DNA of 64,000 bases from DASWJZ01 sp963805325 (GTDB lineage Bacteria > Pseudomonadota > Alphaproteobacteria > Rhizobiales > Afifellaceae): NCBI GenBank assembly GCA_963805325.1, contig CAWDTS010000018.1, positions 56,599 through 120,598 on the forward strand, given 5' to 3'. Below, in pieces: positions 1-7,655 of the stretch (positions are counted from its first letter, which is position 1; each line of letters begins with the position of its first letter). The notes below the pieces were generated by a model. It had not been told where the DNA came from and made no database searches. It worked only from the letters and a program-made list of their open reading frames with translations. A program made the translations under genes and the position numbers.

Positions 1-1054
1 ACTCGACGCGGATCGCCTTCGTCTCCTCGCCGCAAAGCCGGAAGCCGGCGGTGCGATTGTCGCGGCTCCAGATCGCCTTTGTCGGAGCGAAGGTGCCGAC
101 TTGGAAACGCTTGTAGGAGTTGATGTAGGGCGCCAGGAACCAGGTGATATCGCTCGCATATTTGAGCTGTCCGGCCATGAACTGACGCATCAACGCCGAC
201 ATGCCGTGCTCGGCCTTCGGGTCGAAGAAGAGTGGCTTCTTGCCTGCGGCGTCCCAGAGCGAGGCGTGGATGTGGCTCGACGACCCGGCGAGCATGTAGT
301 CCCACTTGGCCATGAAGGTGACCGCTTTGCCGAGGCCGTGGGCGATCTCCTTGATGCCGTTCTTCACGATCGTGTGGCGGTCCGCCATTTCAAGCGCATC
401 GGCGTAGCGGACGTTGATCTCTTCCTGGCCCGGGCCCCACTCGCCCTTGGAATTCTCGACCGGAATGCCGGCGCCCTGCAGCCCCTTGCGGACGGCGCGC
501 ATGACGCCCTCCTCCTTGGTGGTCTGCAGGATGTGATAATCCTCAATGTAGTGACCGGCGGTGACGAGGTCGCCGTAGCGCTTGATCCGCGCCGTGTCGT
601 AGGTCTCGTCGAAGAGATAGAATTCGAGCTCCGACGCGAGAAAGGCACGCATCTTGCGGCTGGCGAGCCTGGCGATCTGCCGCTTCAGGATCGCGCGCGG
701 GCTGTGCGGCAGATCGTGATGATGGTGGTCGAGCACGTCGCAGATGACGAGCGCGGTCCCTTCGAGCCACGGCAAACGGCGAAGCGTCGCCATGTCGGGT
801 TTCATAACGAAGTCGCCGTAGCCCTTTTCCCAGTTCGCCACCGCGTAGCCGGGCACCGGCTCCATATCGATATCGTTGGCGAGGAGATAGTCGCAGCCAT
901 GCGTCTCCTCATGCGCCGAGGCGACGAAGAACTCCGCCTGGAAGCGCTTGCCGATGAGCCGCCCCTGCATGTCGACGAGACAGGCGAGCACGGTGTCGAT
1001 CTCGCCGCCCGCGACGGCTTTCTTGAGCTGATCGAAGGTCAGGTTGCCAGCCAT
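1..1054 (-). CDS. Glutamine synthetase family protein (glutamyl-amine ligase-like), C-terminus cut by window edge
   Basis: The frame reads leftward from an ATG at 1054 and is still open at base 1, so about 351 residues are visible and the C-terminal quarter is missing. Glutamine synthetase signatures appear in order: GPGQEEI in the middle, SSHIHASLW (ATP/ammonia-site histidines), FLAPYINSYKR, and WSRDNRTAGFR near the cut end. GS-family enzymes ligate an amine to the gamma-carboxyl of glutamate using ATP, in the cytosol. The neighbours are an ethanolamine-type permease and an N-formylglutamate-amidohydrolase-family protein, not nitrogen-regulation genes. I therefore infer a catabolic gamma-glutamyl-amine ligase of the GlnA3/GlnA4 or GlnT kind rather than housekeeping GlnA. 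Substrate is not readable from sequence. Family assignment is firm; role is inference. Confidence 0.85.
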   Translation of the reverse strand, partial: MAGNLTFDQLKKAVAGGEIDTVLACLVDMQGRLIGKRFQAEFFVASAHEETHGCDYLLANDIDMEPVPGYAVANWEKGYGDFVMKPDMATLRRLPWLEGTALVICDVLDHHHHDLPHSPRAILKRQIARLASRKMRAFLASELEFYLFDETYDTARIKRYGDLVTAGHYIEDYHILQTTKEEGVMRAVRKGLQGAGIPVENSKGEWGPGQEEINVRYADALEMADRHTIVKNGIKEIAHGLGKAVTFMAKWDYMLAGSSSHIHASLWDAAGKKPLFFDPKAEHGMSALMRQFMAGQLKYASDITWFLAPYINSYKRFQVGTFAPTKAIWSRDNRTAGFRLCGEETKAIRVE

Positions 1055-1080
1055 GAACGAAAATGCCCTTTTCAAAGTCA

Positions 1081-1108
1081 CCGGTCCGCGGAGCGTTCCG
1101 CGGACCGG
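1081..1108 (-). terminator. Perfect 12-bp inverted repeat between permease and GS-like gene
   Basis: CCGGTCCGCGGA at 1081-1092 and TCCGCGGACCGG at 1097-1108 form a perfect stem with a 4-base loop (GCGT). It lies 30 bases past the permease stop and 27 bases before the GS-like start on the same strand. No strong T-run follows directly, so it may be an attenuating or mRNA-stabilising hairpin, or a protein-binding dyad, rather than a full terminator. Confidence 0.5.
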
Positions 1109-1137
1109 CAGGATAGGAAGCCGCGACTTGCGAGCGA

Positions 1138-2649
1138 CTACATGGAGGAGGCGCCCTCGCGATGCTTCACCGCGAACTCTTCCTCCGGCGAATAGACGAG
1201 CGTATTACGTCCGTAGGCCGCGAAATAGATGATCGCGATGATGTACCAGATGCCGACGCCGATGATGCCCTGGCGGTAGAGCGGGTCAGTGAGCTGGAAG
1301 CCGATCGTGACGAAGGCGATGATCACGGTCAGCGACGCTCCGAGCGTCCCGAACGGGCTCTTGTAGGGCCGCTCGATATGCGGGAAGCGCCGACGCAATT
1401 GCAGGAAGGTGAGCCCCTGCAGCAGGTAGGAGAACATGGCGCCAAAGACTGCCATGTTGAGAAGAGTGCCGCCGATATAAGTACCGGCCGCTTCACCCCC
1501 CTGCGTGAACCAGATTACCAGCATCACCAGGAAACCGACCAGCGACCCCGCGAGCAGCGCGATATTCGGCGTCTTGTGATCGCCGTGCGTGACAGAAAGG
1601 AAGTGCGGGAAATAGCCGGCGCGTGAGAGCGAATAGATCTGCCGTCCGTATGCGAAAATGATCGCGTGGAAGCTCGCCACCAGCCCGGCGACCGCAAAGA
1701 GCGACAGTATCTTCGCCCAGCCCGTACCGAAGATGGCCCGGAAGCCGTCGAGAATCGGCTCACCCGAGGTGCCGTAGGCAAACGCCCCGTCCGGCAGCGC
1801 CGGGTTGATGATCAGGATCAGGAAGCCGGTCGCCAATAGCGTGAACATGCCGAGCATGATTCCTTTCGGCATATCGCGCTTCGGATCGACCGATTCCTCC
1901 GAGGCGAGCGGAAGCTGCTCGATCGCCAGGAACAGCCAGACCGCGAACGGCATCGCCGCGAAGACACCCCTGATGCCGAAAGGCAGGAACGGACCGCCTC
2001 CGTCCGGCAACGCTATCGCGGCCCCGTCCGGCCCGATCCCGATATTCATCGCATTCTTGGCGAAGTCGAATTGTCCGGAGGCCAGGGCGCTGATGAAGAA
2101 GAAGACCAAGATCGCAAGGGCGATGAGCGTGACGATGACAGTCACTCCGAACGACAGAGCGACGCCGCGTACGTTCAACCCGACGAAGATCACGTAGCCG
2201 ACCAGCCACCATACCGGTTGGAACGCGTCGGGTGTGCCGGTGATGGCGGTCATGTAGGTGCCGATAAAGTAGACGACGACTGCCGGCGTCAGCACGTATT
2301 CGATGTTCTCCGCGATGCCGGTGATGAAGCCGCCCCACGGTCCGAACGCAGTTCGCGCGAAGGAGTAAGCCCCGCCCGTATGCGGCAGCGCCGGGCTCAT
2401 CTCGGCGATCGAGTAGGTCAGGCCGAGATACATGATCGCGATCAGGATGGTGCCGACGAGCATGCCGCCCCAGCCGCCGACGGCGAAGCCGAGGTTCCAT
2501 CCGGAAAAGTCGCCGGAGATGACCGCCCCGACCCCGAGCGCCCACAGCGAGAAGACGCCGGCATGACGTTTCAGCCCCCGCTTGTCGAAATAGTCCTGGC
2601 CGGGTTTGTGATAGGAAACCCCGCCTTCGTGCTTTGTCGTCCCAGCCAT
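1138..2649 (-). CDS. Ethanolamine permease-type APC amino acid/amine transporter
   Basis: This is a 503-residue polytopic inner-membrane protein of the APC superfamily with about 12 predicted membrane segments. The first segments, containing VISGDFSGWNLGF and AEMSPALPHTGGAYSFAR, match the ethanolamine permease branch. Start: the ATG at 2649 follows GGGAGTGGGAGAT, a good ribosome-binding site; the frame stays open upstream to 2724 but that part is compositionally poor and would approach the neighbouring gene. It sits between the GS-like ligase and the amidohydrolase-family gene on the same strand, so the three are probably co-transcribed and the permease probably imports the amine handled by the others. 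Ethanolamine is the best guess from family resemblance; other small amines or amino acids remain possible. Confidence 0.85.
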   Translation of the reverse strand: MAGTTKHEGGVSYHKPGQDYFDKRGLKRHAGVFSLWALGVGAVISGDFSGWNLGFAVGGWGGMLVGTILIAIMYLGLTYSIAEMSPALPHTGGAYSFARTAFGPWGGFITGIAENIEYVLTPAVVVYFIGTYMTAITGTPDAFQPVWWLVGYVIFVGLNVRGVALSFGVTVIVTLIALAILVFFFISALASGQFDFAKNAMNIGIGPDGAAIALPDGGGPFLPFGIRGVFAAMPFAVWLFLAIEQLPLASEESVDPKRDMPKGIMLGMFTLLATGFLILIINPALPDGAFAYGTSGEPILDGFRAIFGTGWAKILSLFAVAGLVASFHAIIFAYGRQIYSLSRAGYFPHFLSVTHGDHKTPNIALLAGSLVGFLVMLVIWFTQGGEAAGTYIGGTLLNMAVFGAMFSYLLQGLTFLQLRRRFPHIERPYKSPFGTLGASLTVIIAFVTIGFQLTDPLYRQGIIGVGIWYIIAIIYFAAYGRNTLVYSPEEEFAVKHREGASSM

Positions 2650-2678
2650 ATCTCCCACTCCCCCGTTAGGTCCGATAC

Positions 2679-3494
2679 TCAGGCTACAGACCTTTGATCG
2701 CGCCGGCGTTCCGCCGCGGACCATTCCTTTGCCTCTTCGGTCGCGCCGAGCAGCGCGGCGAGGCGCGTGCCCCAGGCCTCCGCCTGCGCGTCCGTCCCGA
2801 TCAGATCGTTGCGGATCTCGATCATCGCGGCACCGAGCCCGCGGCTCTCAGCGTGGCGGGTGAGCGTGTAGTAGACGCGATCGGCGGGCGAATAAGGCTC
2901 GTTGACGCCGACGTTGAGTCCCTCAGTCCTCAGTCCGTCGATCAACTGGTCGGCCAGGCGCCGGTTGCGATCGAAGACGATTCCAATCTCCCAGGGACGG
3001 CGCACGCCGCCATAGACCGCCGTGAAGCTGTGGACCGCGATCAGCGTCGGGATGCGCCCGCTCTCAAGGCGCTCCTCGATGAAGCCTTCGATCGCCGCGT
3101 GGTAGGGCACATGCACCGAGGCAATGCGCCGGCGGCGCTCCGCATCGCTCAACGCGGCGTTTCCCGGTATCACCGTGATCTCGCTTTTCGGAGCGATGAG
3201 ATCGGGCGCGTCGAGCGGGCGGTTGCAGTCGATCACGAGCCGCGACACCGTGGAGTAGATCAGCGCCGCGTCGAGCGCCCGCGTAAGCTGACGCGAGACC
3301 GCGAGTGCGCCCGGGTCCCAGGCGATATGCGTCTCGCGCTCGGCGCTGTTGAGCCCGAGCGACCCGTAGTCCGGCGGGATGAAGTTCGACGCATGGTCGC
3401 AAAGGATCAGGAACGGGCCCGCTGCCGCGGGATTGTCCACGGCCACAGGATCGGTGGCACGGGTCCTCGCGCCCGATTGTGCCAATGCCTCCAC
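2679..3494 (-). CDS. N-formylglutamate amidohydrolase family protein
   Basis: 271 residues, full length for the family. The N-terminal core has LILCDHASNFIPPDY (metal/zinc-binding Asp-His region) and the middle has IAVHSFTAVYGGVRRPWEIG; both are hallmark regions of the N-formylglutamate amidohydrolase (HutG2-like) fold, which cleaves an amide on glutamate in the cytosol. It is the first gene of a minus-strand run with the permease (29-base gap) and GS-like ligase, and is divergent from the RpiR regulator. In this context it may hydrolyse a gamma-glutamyl or N-acyl-glutamate intermediate rather than histidine-pathway formylglutamate, since no hut genes are visible. Family assignment is firm, substrate is inferred. 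Confidence 0.87.
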   Translation of the reverse strand: MEALAQSGARTRATDPVAVDNPAAAGPFLILCDHASNFIPPDYGSLGLNSAERETHIAWDPGALAVSRQLTRALDAALIYSTVSRLVIDCNRPLDAPDLIAPKSEITVIPGNAALSDAERRRRIASVHVPYHAAIEGFIEERLESGRIPTLIAVHSFTAVYGGVRRPWEIGIVFDRNRRLADQLIDGLRTEGLNVGVNEPYSPADRVYYTLTRHAESRGLGAAMIEIRNDLIGTDAQAEAWGTRLAALLGATEEAKEWSAAERRRDQRSVA

Positions 3495-3516
3495 GCGGAG
3501 CCTCCGCCCCTTGGAT

Positions 3517-3570
3517 CATTTGATACAGATCGCGGGGGAATTCCCTATCGCGAACATTCTGGTACAAATG
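3517..3570. promoter_or_regulatory. Divergent promoter region with imperfect dyad, candidate RpiR operator
   Basis: CATTTGATACAG at 3517-3528 and CTGGTACAAATG at 3559-3570 form an imperfect inverted pair (9 of 12 positions), around GGGAATTCCC at 3536-3545. The dyad sits between the divergent amidohydrolase-family gene (starts 3494) and RpiR gene (starts about 3620), where an autoregulating RpiR protein would bind. Function is inferred from position and symmetry only. Confidence 0.35.
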
Positions 3571-3619
3571 TAAAAAAGCGTCAACCATTCGTCGCGTAAA
3601 CTGGTCGTTGCACGTGCTC

Positions 3620-4477
3620 ATGGATAGCGGTCCCGCCCCTTCGGTGGCAGAAGCCACCCGCGATCGCCTCGACGAGCTGACCGCATCCGAACGGCGGGCG
3701 GCGCGCGCACTTCTTGCCAACTATCCGATGCTGGGGCTCGGGACCGTGGCGGAATTCTCGGCGCGGAGCGGCGTCAGTTCGCCGACCATTCTGCGCTTCG
3801 TCGGGCGGCTTGGCTTCGCCAATTATGCCGACTTCCAGCGGCGGCTGCGCGAGGAGGTAGAGGCGCAGCTGAAGTCGCCGCTTGCCAAGGCGGAGCCGCA
3901 AGGTGCAGCCGGCGAACTGCGCTCCCATTCCGCCTTCGCCGCCGCGGTTTCCGAGAACATCGCCGAGACGTTCCGCCACATGCCGGCGGGCGAATTCGAG
4001 GCGGTCGTGGCGCTCATCGCCGACGCGAAGCGGCCGATTCATCTCCTTGGCGGACGCTTCACCGACTCGATCGCCAGCTACATGGCCGCGCATCTCAGGA
4101 TTCTGCGCGCCGGCGTCGACCACATTGCCGGCCAGCCGGACAACTGGCGGGACCAGCTCATCGATTTTGGGCGCAAGGATGTGCTCATTTTGTTCGATAT
4201 CCGGCGCTACCAGGAGGATCTGGTGGCCTTCGCCAAAGCAGCGGCGGAACGGCAGTCGGCGGTGGTGCTGCTTACCGACCAGTGGCTGTCGCCGGTGGCA
4301 CGAATCGCGCTGCACGTGCTTCCGGCGCGCATCCAGGTCCCCTCGCCGTGGGATTCGAGCGCGGCTCTGCTTGCCGTCGCCGAAGCGCTGATCGCCGCCG
4401 TAACATCCCGGACCTGGCGGCTTTCGCAGGAGCGAATCCGGGCGCTGGAGCAGCTCCGGCAGGCGGAGGAAGGCTAG
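3620..4477 (+). CDS. MurR/RpiR family transcriptional regulator with SIS domain
   Basis: About 285 residues. The N-terminal third is an RpiR-type helix-turn-helix (ERRAARALL, then VAEFSARSGVSSPTILRFVGRLGF with the recognition helix around PTILRF). The rest is a SIS sugar-isomerase-like sensing domain (IHLLGGRFTDSIASYMAAHL; VLILFDIRRYQEDLVAFAK). Starts: ATG at 3620 is chosen; in-frame TTG at 3608 and GTG at 3614 are possible and no clear Shine-Dalgarno decides. It diverges from the amidohydrolase/permease/ligase run, the usual arrangement for a local regulator. RpiR proteins normally sense phosphosugars, but family members beside amine or amino-acid catabolism genes are known. Effector unknown. 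Confidence 0.85.
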   Translation: MDSGPAPSVAEATRDRLDELTASERRAARALLANYPMLGLGTVAEFSARSGVSSPTILRFVGRLGFANYADFQRRLREEVEAQLKSPLAKAEPQGAAGELRSHSAFAAAVSENIAETFRHMPAGEFEAVVALIADAKRPIHLLGGRFTDSIASYMAAHLRILRAGVDHIAGQPDNWRDQLIDFGRKDVLILFDIRRYQEDLVAFAKAAAERQSAVVLLTDQWLSPVARIALHVLPARIQVPSPWDSSAALLAVAEALIAAVTSRTWRLSQERIRALEQLRQAEEG

Positions 4478-4553
4478 CTCGGACCGGCGGTTGCGCCGCA
4501 GTCTCCCCTGGCATATGTCCTCGGCCCGCAATTCATGGTATGCGTTTTTGAGG

Positions 4554-4565
4554 GGGCTCGAGCCC
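4554..4565. promoter_or_regulatory. 12-bp perfect palindrome just upstream of the Rrf2 gene
   Basis: GGGCTCGAGCCC lies 6 bases before the Rrf2 start codon (4572) and overlaps where its ribosome-binding site would be. Position and symmetry suggest an autoregulatory operator or a translation-affecting hairpin. No experimental motif is being matched. Confidence 0.3.
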
Positions 4566-4571
4566 AAAGCC

Positions 4572-5054
4572 ATGCGACTGACCAAACAGACAAGCTACGC
4601 GTTGCGCATCCTGCTTCACTGCGCGCTCCATCCGGACAAGCAGATGAAGGCGGCCGACATCGCCAAGGCCTACAACATCACCGAATTCAACGTCCTGAAG
4701 ATCATCCCGCTGCTCGTCCACGGCGGCTTCATCAAGACGATGCGCGGCCGGCGCGGCGGACTGCGGCTCGCGCAGCCGGCGACCGAAATCCGCATCGGCG
4801 ACGTCGTCCGCCTGACGGAGGAGACGCGCATCCAGGCGGATTGCTTCGGCCAGCTCCACGAAGAATGCCCGATCCAGCCGGCAGCGCCCATCAACCGCAT
4901 CTTCGACAACGCGCTCGGCGCCTTCATCGAAGTGCTCGACCAGCACACGCTGCAGGATCTCGTCACCGCGCGCCCGCCGCAGCACGAGATTCGACCGGGG
5001 CCGCAGGCGTTCGATATCGGCGGATTGCTGGCAGCAGCCGGCCCGCGCAACTAG
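4572..5054 (+). CDS. Rrf2 family transcriptional regulator, RirA/NsrR-like, missing the third cluster cysteine
   Basis: 160 residues, normal for Rrf2 proteins. It opens MRLTKQTSYALRILLHCA and has the winged-helix recognition region AYNITEFNVLKIIPLLVHGGF followed by MRGRRGGLRLA, the Rrf2 wing. The ligand-loop cysteines fall at residues 91 and 99, the spacing used by rhizobial RirA (91/99/105), but residue 105 is alanine. Holo Rrf2 regulators bind an Fe-S cluster and sense iron, NO or redox state. With two cysteines it may bind a cluster with a non-Cys third ligand, or none. ATG 4572 is chosen because it aligns with the family start; upstream in-frame ATGs (for example 4515) add an unlikely leader. 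Its TAG overlaps the convergent epimerase stop inside a CTAG. Confidence 0.85.
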   Translation: MRLTKQTSYALRILLHCALHPDKQMKAADIAKAYNITEFNVLKIIPLLVHGGFIKTMRGRRGGLRLAQPATEIRIGDVVRLTEETRIQADCFGQLHEECPIQPAAPINRIFDNALGAFIEVLDQHTLQDLVTARPPQHEIRPGPQAFDIGGLLAAAGPRN

Positions 5055-5941
5055 CGCGCCGCGTCGACAAGCTCCGCGATCGTCGCCTCGAAGAGATCAC
5101 GGCCTCCGAAACGGACGCCGAGCGCCTTCAGCGAATCCGCGCTCATCACACCGCCCGGCGTCGGAGCCTCGGAGGGAAGCGGCCCGGCGACGCCAGCGAT
5201 CTTTTGCACGACGCCGACGATATCGCGCGTCGAGACGACGATGTCGCTGCAATTGAAGGCGCGTCCCGCGACACTCCGTGCGTCGGCTGTGAGGAGCCGC
5301 CATACCGATTCCGCCACGTCGCGCCCATGCACCTCGGTTCCGGCACGCACTTCGACAGGCTCGCCGCGCAGCGCGCGCTCTACCAGCGCGAACCATTTGC
5401 TCATCTGCGGCGGCGTCACCAGTCCGTACACGCCGGTCGGTCTGAGCGCTGCGACCGGCCATCCCTCACGCCCAAAACTTCGCACGAAGGCCTCGAGCGC
5501 GACCTTCGCCGCCCCGTAGTGCGTGTCGGGCGAGACAGGCGCGTCGTCTGCGATCGGGCTCGCAGTGGAAGTACCAAACACCGCGCGGCTCGAAAGTACC
5601 ACAGCGCGCTTGACGCCGGTTTCTTGTGCCGTTGCGAGCAGCGACAAGCCGCCGCCGACATTCGTCCGAAGATAGCCCGCAAGATCGTCGCCCTCGCCGC
5701 CGCGATACCGTCCGGTCAGATGATCGAGCGCCGCGTGGACCAGCATGTCGGCGCCCTCGACGAGCGTAGCGGCAGCATCGGGCGAAGAGAGATCGCCCTC
5801 GACCCATTCGATGCCGTCGGGGAGTCCGCGAAGGTCGGAGGACGGGCGCCGCCAGGCCCGCACGCTCTCGCCCGCCTCGATCAGTCGCTTCACGATGAAC
5901 CGGCCGACAGTGCCTGTCGCGCCGGTCACGGCGACCGTCAC
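5051..5941 (-). CDS. NAD(P)-dependent epimerase/dehydratase (extended SDR)
   Basis: 296 residues. The N-terminus VTVAVTGATGTVGRFIVKRL carries the TGxxGxxG Rossmann nucleotide-binding motif; YGAAK around the middle supplies the catalytic YxxxK with an upstream serine (VLSSRAVFG), and LRPTGVYG is the usual extended-SDR substrate loop. Likely acts on a nucleotide-sugar or similar substrate in the cytosol. Start is the GTG at 5941, which overlaps the stop of the upstream GT8 glycosyltransferase by 4 bases (GTGA), so the two are translationally coupled. A longer upstream frame is a shadow of that gene. Its stop codon shares the CTAG at 5051-5054 with the convergent Rrf2 gene. The exact sugar substrate is not identifiable. 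Confidence 0.85.
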   Translation of the reverse strand: MTVAVTGATGTVGRFIVKRLIEAGESVRAWRRPSSDLRGLPDGIEWVEGDLSSPDAAATLVEGADMLVHAALDHLTGRYRGGEGDDLAGYLRTNVGGGLSLLATAQETGVKRAVVLSSRAVFGTSTASPIADDAPVSPDTHYGAAKVALEAFVRSFGREGWPVAALRPTGVYGLVTPPQMSKWFALVERALRGEPVEVRAGTEVHGRDVAESVWRLLTADARSVAGRAFNCSDIVVSTRDIVGVVQKIAGVAGPLPSEAPTPGGVMSADSLKALGVRFGGRDLFEATIAELVDAAR

Positions 5942-6792
5942 GCAATCAGATCCTTGGCGCGGCTCGGCGGAACGACGGGCAGCTCTTGCGGCGGCGCCTC
6001 GCCTTCGAACATGCGCCACCAGAGATCGATCAGCGGCTTCAGGAGATGCCGCTTCGGATTCTCTTCCGACCATGGCTTCTCATACTGATAGTGCACGACG
6101 CGGATCGACTTCCAGACCCAAAGCTCCGGCAGGTTGAAGTACACGTACTGCATGGTGTTGAACGTGTAGGGGAGCTTGTGCCAGTCGGGGAAGGCGGCCT
6201 CCAGGAACGTCTGGTCTGTTCGCCGCCAGAAGACACCGGGCCGGTCGAGCTGCTCGATCAGCGACTCGTAGGTCGATGTGTTCGGCTCGGCGACGAAGAC
6301 GCCGGAGTTCAGACGGTGAAAGTCGGCAAGCGTTTCATAGACGTTTGGAGCGCCGGCGAACTCCGGATAGCCGAAGAGCATGTCGATCGGCTTCACCACA
6401 AGCGAGTCGGCGTCGAGAAAAACGATCTTCTCGTAGTCAGTCAGCTTCCAAAGCTCGAGCTTGCAGAAATTGTCGACCGGATCGTGGAAGGCAGGCTTGT
6501 TGCCCTTGTTGAACGGTGCGGCGCGATGCAAGGCCGTGCGGCTGTGACGCTCCCGAAACGCCTCGGAGAGCCGCGGCTGCTTGACCGGCACGATCCGGCA
6601 TCCCTCGCGCTGAAGCTCGTCGAGATGAGCGGCCTCGTCCGTGGCGAGCACGATGAGCGGCGCCTCAGTCTCCGTCCAGCGCAATGAGCGCGCGAGCGCC
6701 AGCGCGCCGCGGCCATACTCCTCGTTTGTGACGAGCGTCGCAAAAGCACGCGAGCCGTCCGCGGACGACCGCCCTTTATTGTCCCGATTCAA
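5938..6792 (-). CDS. Glycosyltransferase family 8 protein (glycogenin-like)
   Basis: 284 residues. FATLVTNEEYGRGALALARSL is the GT8 nucleotide-sugar-binding start, IVFLDADSLVVKP contains the metal-binding DxD at residues 127-129, LNSGVFVAEP is the family's NxG(V/I) block, and VVHYQYEKPW is the C-terminal HxxxxKPW signature. GT8 enzymes transfer glucose, galactose or related sugars from UDP-sugars with retention of configuration. Probable soluble or membrane-associated cytosolic enzyme; no signal peptide or membrane segment. It is translationally coupled to the downstream epimerase, suggesting a two-gene glycan-modification unit. Acceptor is unknown. Confidence 0.87.
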   Translation of the reverse strand: MNRDNKGRSSADGSRAFATLVTNEEYGRGALALARSLRWTETEAPLIVLATDEAAHLDELQREGCRIVPVKQPRLSEAFRERHSRTALHRAAPFNKGNKPAFHDPVDNFCKLELWKLTDYEKIVFLDADSLVVKPIDMLFGYPEFAGAPNVYETLADFHRLNSGVFVAEPNTSTYESLIEQLDRPGVFWRRTDQTFLEAAFPDWHKLPYTFNTMQYVYFNLPELWVWKSIRVVHYQYEKPWSEENPKRHLLKPLIDLWWRMFEGEAPPQELPVVPPSRAKDLIA

Positions 6793-6905
6793 AGGGCCCT
6801 CCTCGAATCGCTCCTCCCGCCGGCCCTCTTCCTAGAACAGGCCGATTACGGTTGCCATGGCAAACAACCGCAATGAGTCGCCGAAGGTTCCCGGTTTCCG
6901 GCAGT

Positions 6906-7362
6906 TCAGTGCCTTGCCGGGGCTTGCGCCAGTTGCGCACGATCCGCTGGCGGCAGCGCAAAAAGCGCATCGTAGGTCGCCTTTTGCACCGCTTCCTGCA
7001 TGCCGGAGGAGGCGGCCCGGAGCGCGGCAAGGCGCTCGTCAATCGCCGCGCGGTCGGGCTCGGGCGCGGCGGCGAGCCGCATGATTTCCGCGCGGATATC
7101 GCGCATCGCCTTCAGCCGCTGCTTCGAGTTCAGGCCCGAGCGGCTTCAATTCGCCGGCGACCTTGTCCACCGCCGCCGGCGGCAGCCGGTCGTCGAACCG
7201 GCGGAGCTCGAAGGTGGCAAGCCGGTCTCCGGAGAAGCCGTGCCGATCATGCTTCAGCGAATCCACGACGAACATGCCGACGAAGAACCCGTTCAGGACG
7301 AGCGATGCGACAAGTAGCAAAGCCGGCCAGCGCTTACGCAGGAAATCGGGAAGCCCGCTCAC
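6906..7362 (-). CDS. Periplasmic heavy-metal-resistance (Metal_resist/CnrX-like) sensor, frameshifted
   Basis: Two overlapping frames together make one protein of about 150 residues. The N-terminal part (from ATG 7362) has a membrane anchor (LLLVASLVLNGFFVGMFVV) and HDRHGFSGDRL; the reading then jumps frame near 7135, where removing one base from the GGGCCT run restores LKPLGLNSKQRLKAMRDIRAE and continues to a stop at 6906. The helical C-terminal half (AAIDERLAALRAASSGMQEA...PPADRAQLA) is typical of Metal_resist/CpxP-like proteins. It overlaps the upstream small membrane protein by ATGA. In the CnrYXH system an analogous anchored sensor binds metal and releases the sigma factor through the small anti-sigma. 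The shift is probably a sequencing error, as the frame is otherwise intact. Confidence 0.7.
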
Positions 7363-7655
7363 GGCGCATCCGTTCCGTCGACGGCGTAGAGCGGATCGAC
7401 GGCCGCGACGTCGAACGTGTCGGTCGGCTGCGGTTGCGGAAGCACAAGGCCGACCGCGCCGCCGAGCATGCCGGCGACAAGCACCGCAGCGGCGATGCGC
7501 TGCCAGGAAATGCCGGCCAGAAAATTGCCGGAACGCCGCAGCAGCACGTTGCGGCGCACGCGCTCCAACGAGCCCGAACGACGGATCTCGGCGTCAAGAT
7601 CGGCGCGATAGCCTTCAAGGCCAAGCGGGAAACTGCCGCGGCGGGGTTCAGCCAT
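7359..7655 (-). CDS. Small single-pass membrane protein, putative anti-sigma factor (CnrY-like)
   Basis: 98 residues from ATG 7655, overlapping the end of the ECF sigma gene by 8 bases and overlapping the sensor gene by ATGA. About 40 hydrophilic, basic cytoplasmic residues (ADLDAEIRRSGSLERVRRN) precede one membrane helix (IAAAVLVAGMLGGAVGLVL) and a short periplasmic tail. Size, topology and placement between sigma factor and Metal_resist sensor match small anti-sigma factors such as CnrY. There is no zinc-binding ASD motif. Sequence alone does not prove anti-sigma activity; context makes it the best reading. Confidence 0.6.
   Translation of the reverse strand: MAEPRRGSFPLGLEGYRADLDAEIRRSGSLERVRRNVLLRRSGNFLAGISWQRIAAAVLVAGMLGGAVGLVLPQPQPTDTFDVAAVDPLYAVDGTDAP

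Noticed and set aside
101..1195. Plus-strand open frame of 364 codons across the GS-like gene
   Set aside because: It is the complement of a clear GS-family frame with all signatures; its own product is Arg/Glu/His-rich with no family resemblance.
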